A DNA stretch of 64,000 nt, from assembly GCF_030863805.1 (NCBI RefSeq), contig NZ_CP132957.1, forward strand, positions 1,612,001-1,676,000. Reading direction: 5' to 3'. The notes under the pieces were generated by a model. That model saw only the letters and a program-made list of their open reading frames with translations, was not told the DNA's origin and ran no database searches. Positions 18,086 through 30,202 of the stretch are shown piece by piece. The DNA comes from Kineothrix sp. MB12-C1 (GTDB taxonomy: Bacteria > Bacillota > Clostridia > Lachnospirales > Lachnospiraceae). How positions within the stretch are numbered: position 1 is the stretch's first letter; each line of letters starts with the position of its first letter. Made by a program: the position numbers and the translations under genes.

Positions 18086-19054
18086 TTACCTGAATTTTAC
18101 CGATGTGTTACCGCTTGAGGTCGTTGTTTCTATCGCCGTTTGTACATTATTTCCATGCGTTCCACTCGCTCTGTTTCCTTTTTTGTTATAGGAAAGGGAT
18201 TCATCGAAATCTGTATTGATTAATCCACTACTTGCATTCGCCTCATAGGAAAAAGCACTTCCCTCCGGAATTGTCAGGCGGATATTTCCACTGGATGCTT
18301 CCGCTTCTACCTTCGTCCCTAACTGATCGAATTCAACATTGATATTTCCGCTGCGGGCCATTGCCTTCAAGCTTCCGGATGCTCCTTTTACTGCAATATT
18401 TCCACTGGAGGCCGCTACCTCAGTATCACCCGCTCCACCATCCAGCCTAATATTTCCGCTGGAGGTCACTATCTTTCTTGTACCCTCTGCCTTATGGAAA
18501 GAGATATTTCCACTGGAGGCAGTTGCCGTTAACTCGCTGGCACTAACTTCATTACATGAAATGTTCCCGCTTCTTGCGAGCAGATGACATTCATTAAAGT
18601 CGTAATCCGATTCCGCCTTAATATTTCCGCTGGAGGTTTCTATATTTATATTTTTGTTATATGATTCGGGGAGATACACTTCTACTCTTTCCATTCCCAG
18701 CGGAAATCCGAATAAATAAATTTCATGAAATCCTTCTAATTTCTTGACATGCAGGGTATTTCCTTCCTTTTCTATTCTCGAATCACCCTTTCTATTCCTG
18801 TGCAAGTATTCCTTGATAATAATCTTATCCGCATCTGCTTTGTACAAAATAATATTTTCACTACTATATGCAATTTCAATATTGTCGATATCCTCTGCCG
18901 CAAACTCCTCTGTATTTCTTAACTCGACCATTCCTATCCCTCCTAAAAAGCGAATGGCACCATAATTATACCTGCGTGCATAGCTGGCAGATGCCACACC
19001 GATAACTACTGCTGCACACAGAAAAATAACGAAACCTATCCACATCTTCCTCAT
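18086..19054 (-). CDS. DUF4097-family membrane-anchored beta-repeat protein
   Basis: A 322-residue protein. Residues about 5-25 form a signal/anchor helix. From about 130 to the end there are some ten repeats of the form SSGNI / ARSGNI every 15-20 residues (for example ATASSGNISFHKAEG), the hallmark of DUF4097 (putative adhesin) beta-solenoids. The ATG lies 2 bases after the XRE gene stop and its GGAGGAA site is inside that gene, so the two are translationally linked. In Firmicutes such proteins often occur with envelope-stress regulators; the function is not established. Confidence 0.85.
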   Translation of the reverse strand: MRKMWIGFVIFLCAAVVIGVASASYARRYNYGAIRFLGGIGMVELRNTEEFAAEDIDNIEIAYSSENIILYKADADKIIIKEYLHRNRKGDSRIEKEGNTLHVKKLEGFHEIYLFGFPLGMERVEVYLPESYNKNINIETSSGNIKAESDYDFNECHLLARSGNISCNEVSASELTATASSGNISFHKAEGTRKIVTSSGNIRLDGGAGDTEVAASSGNIAVKGASGSLKAMARSGNINVEFDQLGTKVEAEASSGNIRLTIPEGSAFSYEANASSGLINTDFDESLSYNKKGNRASGTHGNNVQTAIETTTSSGNTSVKFR

Positions 19055-19056
19055 AT

Positions 19057-19875
19057 CTATTCCTCCGCACTTTCATCCGAGTAGGGGGAATCGTATACCT
19101 CATCCTCCTCTTTATCCCAGAATCCCTGCATATATGGAACCAATGCATAATATAGAGGAATCGTAAGATAAACAACCCATCCGGGATGCCACGCTCCCAT
19201 GAAGAATCCTATACAAAGAAACAATAAAGTCGCTAATACAGGATATGCAAAAATATGCATATTCTTATTCCTTACTGCCGATGCAAAACTGCCCCATAAG
19301 GGAATCAGAAGGAACAAAAGCCACGCCGGATGCCATGCATTGAAAAACGTGCCTAAGACAATATAGAATATCACGACAAAGATAGTAATAGGAAAGTTGT
19401 TGCGATAATCATTCCATTCCCTATCATACTTTTTCCCATTGACATATACCCCATTCTTATCCACATGAACGCTATCTCTTCTCTTTTTATCATCTACATG
19501 GATGCCGTCCCATCCTACATGTACTTCACTTCCATCTTTATCCCGTACATGTACTCCTCCAAAACTTACATTTACATATTCAGCCTTATTATCATCATAA
19601 TAAGAAGCTTTTTCCGCAGACTTTTCCTGCACATTTTCCACTTCTACGTTATCTTTAGGGAGCGGAATCTCATCTTCTGTCTGTAACAATTCATCCAAGG
19701 ATACACCATACAGCCTTGCCAATAATATAAGGTTATCCGTATCAGGAGATGCCTCCGCCCTTTCCCACTTGCTTACCGCCTGTCTGCTGATTCCCAACTT
19801 TTCGGCTAAAGCTTCCTGTGAAAAATTATTGCTCTTTCTTAAATTCACCAGCCGATTTGCAATTTCGATATTCAT
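19057..19875 (-). CDS. Membrane-bound XRE-family regulator
   Basis: A 272-residue protein: N-terminal XRE helix-turn-helix (NFSQEALAEKLGISRQAVSK, about 17-36), then a linker (about 95-165) with repeated HV-x-G motifs (GGVHVRDKDGSEVHVGWDG, VHVDKNGVYVNGKK), and about four C-terminal membrane segments with a repeated AWHPxW motif. The start at 19875 follows AAAGGAG; upstream in-frame codons lack a site. A DNA-binding domain joined to membrane helices suggests direct sensing at the membrane. It is paired with the DUF4097 gene. The repeated linker may form a small beta structure related to its partner, which is only a guess. Confidence 0.85.
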   Translation of the reverse strand: MNIEIANRLVNLRKSNNFSQEALAEKLGISRQAVSKWERAEASPDTDNLILLARLYGVSLDELLQTEDEIPLPKDNVEVENVQEKSAEKASYYDDNKAEYVNVSFGGVHVRDKDGSEVHVGWDGIHVDDKKRRDSVHVDKNGVYVNGKKYDREWNDYRNNFPITIFVVIFYIVLGTFFNAWHPAWLLFLLIPLWGSFASAVRNKNMHIFAYPVLATLLFLCIGFFMGAWHPGWVVYLTIPLYYALVPYMQGFWDKEEDEVYDSPYSDESAEE

Positions 19876-20033
19876 AATACCTCTCCTTTTCCAATGGGGT
19901 CGTTCCCAATTTTTATTCGGTGTTACTCTTCGTTCCTTGAGCTTATTATAGAAATTGCACCTCAGTTGCACTACCAATTCTAGTTTGAAAAGCCGCAACT
20001 TTTGGTTGCGAATGGCGTAGACATGCCGTTTTT

Positions 20034-20060
20034 GTAACAGTTCAGCCTCCTCACCGTTAC
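20034..20060. repeat. Copy of dispersed GTAAC inverted-repeat element
   Basis: GTAACAG and CCGTTAC flank TTCAGCCTCCTCA, matching the 35505-35531 copy in layout. It lies just past the stop-codon side of the 844-residue gene's end, partly overlapping upstream DNA of the XRE gene. Confidence 0.45.
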
Positions 20061-20071
20061 CCGTTTTTACA

Positions 20072-22606
20072 CTATTTCTCTCTGATGTAAGTGATAAATC
20101 GATTACCATTTTCTTCAAACATCTGCTTGGAATCGTTCATCCCCTTTTTATAGATCGTGCCTGTAAGCGGATCCATTAAAACTGTATTGAGTTCATTGAA
20201 GCCGATAATAAGGACCGCACTTCCATCATTCAAAGTTGCCAGTACCGGAATATCCTTATTCGTGTAATATAAAATAGCGTCCAGACTGCATCCTGTCAGA
20301 TCCAAAACCCGCACATCCTCCAGATTACTTCGCATAATATCCAGAATATTTTCTCCCCGGCTTAATAAGTATTCTGAATTGCGCATAACCCCCTCGTATT
20401 GAAGTATCGTATCCAGACATACGGCAAGACTATTTTTTTCCTCCGTAATCCCGGCTTCCTTAATCGCCATAATCTGGTTTTTCAGACTTCGATTACCACG
20501 AATCCAGACATAATCTCCCTTTTCATTCACTACGATACCGGATAGCTCATAAGCGAGATTAACCGCATTTCCTTCGTCGGTGAATATCCCGGATATCCCA
20601 TCTTTGCTATATACATAATATCGCATAACATCATCTTCTTTTTCCTTTAATACAATTTCCCTGTCCCCCTCGAATAATACCTCCTTAGGGGTCAGCCTTT
20701 TCAAGGCTTTCGTATCAATGGCGCTCTTTACCGCTATCTGCACTATCTTCTGATATTCCTGTGTCGCAACGGTCTCTATCATGTTGTTACCGACAGTCTC
20801 TATTTTAGTATTGATAATCTGATCATTGGCTATCTCAACATAACTCCCGGATTCTTCCTTTTTCACCCGATATAAGTTAATTTGATTGCCTTGAATTTCA
20901 CTGCCTACCACATAGGTATCCGACTGCTTATAGGATTTCAGTACTTCGCCGCTTTCATTTTGTATCTTAATATAATACATAGGGAATAGTATGCTTCCTG
21001 TATTCTCATGAACGATGTCATCGCTCTTGGCAAGGCCATATATTAAGTCCTCTCCCATGAAACCGAGGGGAGCAATATATTCTCCTGCTCCTGCATCTAT
21101 CTCTGTCTTTTCCTTCGTATTCAAATTCATAAGAATCAACTTTTTACTCTCATGACGCTCTCTTCCAGTCTGCCATACGAGCATACGGTTCGAATCTGAC
21201 ACTTTGAAGCTGCCTTCCGTCAGACCGGCAATCATCACTTCACATGTCCTGTTCTCTAAGTTAACCGCATATACCGTTCCCTCATGAATAAAAAAGAAGA
21301 TGCCTGACTTATTAATATAGGAAAGCTGGTCGATTTCTGCCTGAAGGACATCAAAGGAGCTATCGCTTGGAATATAGGCAAGTTCTTCCACAGTATTCAA
21401 AGGACCGCTGAAATGATATACCGCAATCCCCACTTCTCCTTCATGCTTTCCTCTGTTCATATATCCATAAACAATGAACTGAACATTCCCGGATTCATCC
21501 ACATTCAATATCTTTATCTCGTGCTTTTGCCATGTGACCCTGGCATCGCTATAGTCTCCATTATAAAATCCGAACAACCGTGACAGCTTATCTTCCGTTA
21601 TGTTATAACAATACAACTGATTTCCGTCTGTAAACGCCAAAACATTGCCACCGTCGCTTTCTGCCAGGGAAATGGATGAGGGCGATGTAATTCCAAGCTT
21701 AATTTTATTATTATTAAATACGTCTGACTTTTCATCAAAAACCTGCTTCATAGTTCTTTCGAAATCCAACAGATAAATTCTATCGGAAGTATAACGAATA
21801 CGGTAAAATTCCTTCACACGAAAGAGGTTGATGTGCTTTCCCTGCCCCAAAGAAACGATATAGTTAAGTTCAAAAGCTCCCGTCTGTGTTGAAAGTTCCT
21901 TCACCTGTAAATCGGGTTCTGTCACTTTCTTAACAGCCAACTCGCCCCATGTTACCTGGTTAAAGCTGCTGTGTATTGTAACCTTGCTGTACGTCGTATT
22001 ATCCCCTTCGGAATTAGATTCCAAATATTTCGTCAGTTCTTTGGCAGCTTCCTTATCAAAAGTTCTTTTATGAAAATCAAGTACATAATCGATTTTCTCA
22101 TCTGCATAATAGCTCTCCGCCTGAATAATCCGCGTATAATAATAAATCGTTCTTCCATTGCCATCCTCAAGCAAAAGAACGAGCATGTATTCCGTATTTT
22201 CCTCAATTAAGTCCTTAATGGCGAACTCCGCCCGAATCGTTTCCTCCGTTTCCTCATATTGGGAAACTTTTGTGCTCTCCACCAGGCGGCTTCCGTCGAT
22301 ACTTCTCACTTCAAAGGAGAGACTTTCTACGCTTGCTCCATATTTATCGACAGTGAATACTACTCTTCTTCCCTCGCCGAGAGGTGTAAGGCAATCTCTT
22401 TGAAAACTCGTTTCCATACTGTCCTTATATCCATGCAGGCTGTTCACCTCTCTGTCCCCTGCAAACATGCGAATTATCGGATAAGTAGCCGGTGCCATCT
22501 CCATTGTCATTTCGGTATTTCCCTGATTGAGAGCTATGCTGCTTAAGAAAAGCGCTAATAAGAATACCGCCGCTATATATACACATTTTATTACTGTCTT
22601 TTTCAT
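20072..22606 (-). CDS. Large secreted or membrane-anchored protein with C39-like C-terminus
   Basis: An 844-residue protein. Residues about 5-27 are a signal-anchor helix. The middle (about 300-700) is rich in short beta strands with spaced aromatic and Asp/Gly residues, like a beta-propeller. The last 110 residues resemble a papain-like C39 peptidase fold: AVCLDTILQYEG carries the cysteine, and DGSAVLIIGF aligns with the usual HAVLIIGF, so the catalytic His is replaced by Ser. It probably does not cleave peptides. It precedes the XRE/DUF4097 pair by about 200 bases on the same strand. I do not recognise a named family for the whole protein. Confidence 0.75.
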   Translation of the reverse strand: MKKTVIKCVYIAAVFLLALFLSSIALNQGNTEMTMEMAPATYPIIRMFAGDREVNSLHGYKDSMETSFQRDCLTPLGEGRRVVFTVDKYGASVESLSFEVRSIDGSRLVESTKVSQYEETEETIRAEFAIKDLIEENTEYMLVLLLEDGNGRTIYYYTRIIQAESYYADEKIDYVLDFHKRTFDKEAAKELTKYLESNSEGDNTTYSKVTIHSSFNQVTWGELAVKKVTEPDLQVKELSTQTGAFELNYIVSLGQGKHINLFRVKEFYRIRYTSDRIYLLDFERTMKQVFDEKSDVFNNNKIKLGITSPSSISLAESDGGNVLAFTDGNQLYCYNITEDKLSRLFGFYNGDYSDARVTWQKHEIKILNVDESGNVQFIVYGYMNRGKHEGEVGIAVYHFSGPLNTVEELAYIPSDSSFDVLQAEIDQLSYINKSGIFFFIHEGTVYAVNLENRTCEVMIAGLTEGSFKVSDSNRMLVWQTGRERHESKKLILMNLNTKEKTEIDAGAGEYIAPLGFMGEDLIYGLAKSDDIVHENTGSILFPMYYIKIQNESGEVLKSYKQSDTYVVGSEIQGNQINLYRVKKEESGSYVEIANDQIINTKIETVGNNMIETVATQEYQKIVQIAVKSAIDTKALKRLTPKEVLFEGDREIVLKEKEDDVMRYYVYSKDGISGIFTDEGNAVNLAYELSGIVVNEKGDYVWIRGNRSLKNQIMAIKEAGITEEKNSLAVCLDTILQYEGVMRNSEYLLSRGENILDIMRSNLEDVRVLDLTGCSLDAILYYTNKDIPVLATLNDGSAVLIIGFNELNTVLMDPLTGTIYKKGMNDSKQMFEENGNRFITYIREK

Positions 22607-22633
22607 TTATACGACCATGATCCTTTCAAAGGC

Positions 22634-22663
22634 TGGCAGTACGCAGGCCTGCTGAATAGTTAC
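22634..22663. repeat. Copy of dispersed GTAACT-TTCAG hairpin repeat
   Basis: Ends in CCTGCTGAATAGTTAC at 22648-22663; on the minus strand the GTAACTATTCAGCAG arm starts 7 bases after the stop of the methyltransferase gene. Confidence 0.65.
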
Positions 22664-22670
22664 CACTTTA

Positions 22671-23807
22671 TTACATTAATTTCTGCAAGGTAGTTTCTAT
22701 ATTCATCGCCTTTGTCATTTTTTTCACATTTGTCTCCTTGCGCTTCCCTGTGTTCACTGATCTGCGCACTCCCCGAATCAGTATATTTTTGGGGGTATGT
22801 TCCATATCTATAAATTCCAAGATCTGTACCTCATATCCTTGCTCCTCCAATAGGTTAGCTCGCACGGCATCTGTAATAAGTGCCGATATCCTCTCCTTAA
22901 TTAAGCCATATTTTAATAGGGGGGCAAGTTCCTCACTCATAATCTGAGCATTTACCTCATGTTGGCAACAAGGTACGGAGAGAATTGCTCCCGCCTTCCA
23001 TTGTACCGCTTTCGCAATGGCATAATCCGTTGCAGTATCGCAAGCATGAAGAGTAACGACCATATCTACCTCATTTTCATCATTCTCAAAAGTGCTGATA
23101 TCTCCATATAAAAATGTAAGTCCATGATACCCATATCTCCCTGCCAGCTCATTACAGTTTGCAATTACCTCTTTCTTCAAATCAAGTCCTATAATCTGCA
23201 CATCGAACTTCTGCAACAGGTCGAGATAGTAATACATGGCAAAGGTGAGATAAGATTTCCCACATCCAAAATCTATAATACGAAGAGTCCTATCCTTAGG
23301 GAGTGTGGGCAAAATATCTTCTATAAATTCCAAAAAACGGTTAATTTGCTTAAACTTATCATATTTAGAACGCACAATGTTACCGTCCACGGTCTGTACT
23401 CCCAAATCGATAAGGAAAGGAACCGGAATCCCTTCCTCCAGAATATAGGATTTCACCCGATTATGGGATAAATCCACTGACTTTCTTTCGTTTGCAGACA
23501 GCTTCCGATTTATCGTTACCTTTCCTTTTTTACTCACAAGTATCGTTGCCTTCCCATTGACTGCTTCTATTTCACATTGGCGAAATTCTTCTGACATATA
23601 TGTCATAATTTTTATAAGTATGGCCTCTTTTTCGAAATTTTCATGAAATACCTGGGTTCCTATATATGATGTTTCTTGAAAACATAATTTATTTTTCAGC
23701 ATTACAGGCCTTATTTTCACTTTGCTTTTCTTATCTTTATCTCTGGGATTACTTATAACGATCCGGTACAGATCCTCTGTAATCATTTCTCTTAATAATT
23801 CTTCCAT
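22671..23807 (-). CDS. SAM-dependent methyltransferase (Methyltransf_32 type)
   Basis: A 378-residue cytoplasmic protein. A class I SAM-binding motif IIDFGCGKSYLTFAMYYYL sits near residue 178, followed by IGLDLKKEV (acidic ribose-binding loop), and VTLHACDTATDYAIAK with ILSVPCCQHEVN. These match the family of methyltransferases related to eukaryotic RNA-binding METTL25/RRNAD1 proteins. The N-terminal 150 residues are specific to clostridial homologues. The target is probably RNA, but this is not shown. AAAGGAATCGAAGA precedes the ATG. It is a single gene. Confidence 0.82.
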   Translation of the reverse strand: MEELLREMITEDLYRIVISNPRDKDKKSKVKIRPVMLKNKLCFQETSYIGTQVFHENFEKEAILIKIMTYMSEEFRQCEIEAVNGKATILVSKKGKVTINRKLSANERKSVDLSHNRVKSYILEEGIPVPFLIDLGVQTVDGNIVRSKYDKFKQINRFLEFIEDILPTLPKDRTLRIIDFGCGKSYLTFAMYYYLDLLQKFDVQIIGLDLKKEVIANCNELAGRYGYHGLTFLYGDISTFENDENEVDMVVTLHACDTATDYAIAKAVQWKAGAILSVPCCQHEVNAQIMSEELAPLLKYGLIKERISALITDAVRANLLEEQGYEVQILEFIDMEHTPKNILIRGVRRSVNTGKRKETNVKKMTKAMNIETTLQKLM

Positions 23808-23819
23808 TCTTCGATTCCT

Positions 23820-23845
23820 TTTGTTCCGCGCACGTAGCTGCGCAT
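23820..23845. repeat. Short dispersed repeat GTTCCGCGC...AGCTGCGCAT
   Basis: 26 bases shared with 55858-55883 with two differences. GCGCACGTAGCTGCGC is itself partly symmetric. It lies just upstream of the methyltransferase gene. Confidence 0.6.
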
Positions 23846-23900
23846 ATTTGCCCGTAGGGCTTTTATATCACAGGAAAAACTTTCTATAATATAATAACAT

Positions 23901-23937
23901 AAATATAGCCATGGCAGTAAATGCCATGACTATATTT
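23901..23937 (-). terminator. Hairpin after the 130-residue hypothetical gene
   Basis: AAATATAGCCATGGCA and TGCCATGACTATATTT pair over 16 bases with one mismatch around a 5-base loop. A moderately T-rich run follows on the minus strand. Confidence 0.65.
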
Positions 23938-23962
23938 TACTGACTTTGCGGTAAAACTACAA

Positions 23963-24355
23963 CTAAAACTTTAAAATCCCGCTATTGCCTCGATTATGCC
24001 TTCTTTTATATACCTCGTAGCAAAGAATAATCTGCACCAAATCAAAAATAGAATCCCATTTTTCTTTCGAAATCACGGTATCTTTATTCGTCTCCTCTTC
24101 CTTCTTTCTAATAACCTCCAGGACACTCTGAGAAAGTCGGTACATTTGCCATTTATCGGGATATTCATCATAAATCATACTGCCTTCATAATCCAGCTTA
24201 TCCAATATACCGGCAATTATCTTCTGGTATTTCTTCGCCTCCATAGGATACATCTGCTGTAAGTATTCCAAATCCCTGGTTGCCGTATCTTCTTCTTGAT
24301 AATAAAGCGGCAACGGATATGTCATATAAAAGGGTAAAATTCTTTGATTATACAT
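23963..24355 (-). CDS. Hypothetical protein, 130 residues
   Basis: An acidic-basic, tyrosine-rich cytoplasmic protein (MYNQRILPFYMTYPLPLYY at the start) with no cysteine pattern beyond one Cys and no membrane segment. Predicted mostly helical. The start at 24355 is preferred over the one 15 bases upstream because GGAAG lies 8 bases before it. It follows atpC by about 70 bases on the same strand and has its own hairpin at the end, so it may be the last gene of the atp transcript or stand alone. I do not recognise it. Confidence 0.65.
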   Translation of the reverse strand: MYNQRILPFYMTYPLPLYYQEEDTATRDLEYLQQMYPMEAKKYQKIIAGILDKLDYEGSMIYDEYPDKWQMYRLSQSVLEVIRKKEEETNKDTVISKEKWDSIFDLVQIILCYEVYKRRHNRGNSGILKF

Positions 24356-24423
24356 GAAAACTTCCTTCACGGAAACACTATTTTTATGTTATCATATGCA
24401 TTTTTCCCTTTTTTGACTTTCTT

Positions 24424-24828
24424 TTATGGCAATGTATGGATACGCGCCATCGCTCTTTGCAAGGCTGTTTCGGCTCTGAGCATATCGGTTTCCGGGGTCT
24501 TCGTACGTATTCTTTCCTCGGCACGTTCCTTCGCCGCTTCCGCTCGCCTTCTATCGATTTCATCCGGCCATTCTACAAGTTCTGCAAGAATAGTGACGCT
24601 ATCCTTTAGAATTTCTACGAATCCTGCGTGCAAGGCCGCATGACGCACTCCATCCTCCATCGTAATCGTAAGGACTCCCGGTTTCACTATTACTGTAGTA
24701 GGAACGTGTTCCTTATAGATACCTATTTCACCTTCTGTTGTATTGAACTCCACCATCACAGCCTCACCTTCATAGAAGGTCCGTTCCGGCGTGATGATTC
24801 TTAGTTTGAAATTTCTATTATTCTCCAT
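24424..24828 (-). CDS. atpC: ATP synthase F1 subunit epsilon
   Basis: A 134-residue protein with the N-terminal beta-sandwich (FKLRIITPERTFYEGEAVMV, TEGEIGIYKEHVPTTVIVKPG) and a C-terminal helical hairpin (about 88-134, rich in EERIRTKT, ALQRAMARI). Epsilon is part of the central stalk and inhibits wasteful ATP hydrolysis. It is the last gene of the operon, 10 bases after atpD. Confidence 0.96.
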   Translation of the reverse strand: MENNRNFKLRIITPERTFYEGEAVMVEFNTTEGEIGIYKEHVPTTVIVKPGVLTITMEDGVRHAALHAGFVEILKDSVTILAELVEWPDEIDRRRAEAAKERAEERIRTKTPETDMLRAETALQRAMARIHTLP

Positions 24829-24838
24829 ATGCTCCCCC

Positions 24839-26257
<1,419 letters not shown>

Positions 26258-26262
26258 TCACA

Positions 26263-27129
26263 TTAATTTGATATTGCGCCAGCTCCTGCAATGATTTCTG
26301 TCAATTCCTGAGTAATGGAACCCTGACGCGCTCTGTTGTACATTAGAGCCAAATGGTCGATCATCTCTTCGGCATTGCTCGTCGCCGAATCCATCGCCTG
26401 CATTCTCGCACCGTTCTCGCTGGCAACTGCTTCTACCAAGCCTCCGAAAATCAAGCTCGTTATATACTTAGGGATAATCATATCCAAAGCGGTGTCTTCC
26501 GCCGGTTCAAAATTCATAAGAGTTTCCGTTTCCTCTTTCTGCTCCTGAACCTTGTCCGCTTCCATGTCCACAGGCAGCAATTTTAACAGCATCGGTTCAT
26601 GTACCACCGTATTTTTGAATGCCGTATAGGCCAGGTAAATTTCTCCAATCGTTCCGTCTGCGAAATCAGCGAGCACCTTTGTGCTTACATTAACCGCATC
26701 CGTATAGGAAGGTTCCTCTGCCATCTCCGAAAAGTCAGCTTTTATCGTGAAATCATGCCTTTGCAAGGCTTCTCTGCCCTTTTTGCCGATCGTATAAATG
26801 ATGGAATCTTCCTTGGAGAAATCTCCCTGAGTAATCAGCTTCGTAATATTAGAATTATATCCGCCGGCCAATCCTCTGTTAGAAGTAATGACGATAACAC
26901 CCTTTTTACCCGAAGCCCCGCCTGTCAAATAAGGATGATTTACCCCTTTTGTCTTCGCAAGCATGGAAATAACGGTGTCGTACATGCATTTGAAATAATC
27001 TTTCGACTGCTCCGCACGTTGTTTTGCCTTTTGCAGTTTAACGGTGGAAACAAGCTTCATGGCTTTGGTAATCTGCTGTGTACTCTGTATACTGCTTTTA
27101 CGCCTTTTTATGTCTCTCATTGAGGCCAT
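26263..27129 (-). CDS. atpG: ATP synthase F1 subunit gamma
   Basis: A 288-residue rotor-shaft subunit. The N-terminal helix RDIKRRKSSIQSTQQITKAM and the C-terminal helix NARQGSITQELTEIIAGAGA (preceded by YNRA) are the conserved coiled-coil ends. The middle has a Rossmann-like part with VITSNRGLAGGYNSNI. It is 20 bases downstream of atpA. Confidence 0.97.
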   Translation of the reverse strand: MASMRDIKRRKSSIQSTQQITKAMKLVSTVKLQKAKQRAEQSKDYFKCMYDTVISMLAKTKGVNHPYLTGGASGKKGVIVITSNRGLAGGYNSNITKLITQGDFSKEDSIIYTIGKKGREALQRHDFTIKADFSEMAEEPSYTDAVNVSTKVLADFADGTIGEIYLAYTAFKNTVVHEPMLLKLLPVDMEADKVQEQKEETETLMNFEPAEDTALDMIIPKYITSLIFGGLVEAVASENGARMQAMDSATSNAEEMIDHLALMYNRARQGSITQELTEIIAGAGAISN

Positions 27130-27149
27130 GACAACTACCTTTTCCTTTC

Positions 27150-28697
<1,548 letters not shown>

Positions 28698-28701
28698 TTA
28701 A

Positions 28702-28727
28702 GTAACTGTTTCATACCTCACAGTTAC
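28702..28727. repeat. Copy of dispersed GTAACTG inverted repeat between atpH and atpA
   Basis: GTAACTG and CAGTTAC surround TTTCATACCTCA; 7-bp arms. It sits in the only sizeable gap of the F1 part of the operon and may act as an intercistronic stem-loop. Confidence 0.5.
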
Positions 28728-28730
28728 AGC

Positions 28731-29279
28731 TTAAGACAATTGAATACCTATTAACTGCCTTGTCAGCTCATTCAGCTTCGTTCTGACACTGCTGTCAACC
28801 ACCCTGTCTCCGATTCTTATGACCATACCTCCAATTAATTCCTTATCCTCAGCATAGTTCATCTCCATCTTTTCATAGGATGTAGTCTCCAAAAGCTTCT
28901 GCTCAATCCGTATTTTCTGCTCATCCAAAAGCGTCGTTGCCGTTGTTACGGTAGCGACGCCGATTCCCTTGAATTTCTTAATCTCAGCCAGAAAATAATC
29001 GAGAATGCCATCTAATTCGCCATAGCGGTCTTTCGTCACAATCAGTGTTAGAAAACCGGTCAATTCGTCACAAATACGCCCTTTAAATACGTTTTCAAGA
29101 ACCGACACCTTTTCTTCCTTTAGAACTTTCGGATGGTTCATGAGCCGGCTAAACTCTGGATTTTCAGCGAGCACAGCCTTTATTCCTTCCATTTCTTCCA
29201 CAAACACATCGACTTTTTCTTCTTCCACCGCAAGCTCGAATAAAGCTTCTCCATATACCTTTGAAACTAGCTTAGCCAT
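28731..29279 (-). CDS. atpH: ATP synthase F1 subunit delta
   Basis: A 182-residue peripheral-stalk protein connecting subunit b to alpha3beta3. It shows the family pattern KVYGEALFELAVEEEKVD, a helical N-domain, and the C-terminal motif KELIGGMVIRIGDRVVDSSV. Its start overlaps the end of atpF by 13 bases. Confidence 0.96.
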   Translation of the reverse strand: MAKLVSKVYGEALFELAVEEEKVDVFVEEMEGIKAVLAENPEFSRLMNHPKVLKEEKVSVLENVFKGRICDELTGFLTLIVTKDRYGELDGILDYFLAEIKKFKGIGVATVTTATTLLDEQKIRIEQKLLETTSYEKMEMNYAEDKELIGGMVIRIGDRVVDSSVRTKLNELTRQLIGIQLS

Positions 29280-29833
29280 GTGCTTTCACCTATTTCTTTC
29301 AACGTCTCATCAATCAAAGTATCCTGTATCGCAGTATCGATCGAGGCGCTCACTACTTTACCGGCCATCAGGGAGGCGATTACTATCATTTCACGTTTCA
29401 CGTCTTCCATCGCCTTCTTCCGCTCAAGCTCTGCTTCTGCCTGCGCCCTTTGTATAATTCCTGCCGCTTCTTCTTTCGCCTCCGAAACAATTCTATTCCC
29501 ATTAACGAGCGCTTTTTTGCGCGCTTCGCTCAATATCTCTTCGGCTTCTTTGTTAATATCTTTCAGTTTATTCTCATAATCTGCTTTCAGCGCTGACGCA
29601 TCTTCCATGCTCTTTGCCGCAGTATCCAATTCTCCTCTGATTTTATCCTGCCTTTTTTGCATCACATCCCTTACCGGATTGAACAAAAGCTTAGAAGCAA
29701 TTAAAAATAGCGAGAACACGGCAATAATCATGAGCGATGCATCTGCAAGCAATTGAAGGTCCAGATCGAATAATCTCGGTTCCATTTGCCCCGTCGCCAA
29801 AATCAAACCCGTAGCTGCTAATTTATCCAACAC
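29267..29833 (-). CDS. atpF: ATP synthase Fo subunit b
   Basis: A 188-residue peripheral-stalk subunit with one membrane helix (about 28-50, SLMIIAVFSLFLIASKLLF) followed by a long charged coiled coil rich in Ala, Glu and Lys (QDKIRGELDTAAKSMEDA and onwards). It has a somewhat long N-terminal segment before the membrane helix. AGGAGG lies upstream of the ATG. It follows atpE and overlaps atpH. Confidence 0.96.
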   Translation of the reverse strand: MLDKLAATGLILATGQMEPRLFDLDLQLLADASLMIIAVFSLFLIASKLLFNPVRDVMQKRQDKIRGELDTAAKSMEDASALKADYENKLKDINKEAEEILSEARKKALVNGNRIVSEAKEEAAGIIQRAQAEAELERKKAMEDVKREMIVIASLMAGKVVSASIDTAIQDTLIDETLKEIGESTWLS

Positions 29834-29846
29834 AAAATCCTCCTTT

Positions 29847-30122
<276 letters not shown>

Positions 30123-30202
30123 CTAAATATAATATCGTTTTGTTTTCTTAAAGAATTCCGTCTTGTGGATTCTTTTTTATTAATTTCATATTCAATTTTT
30201 CA

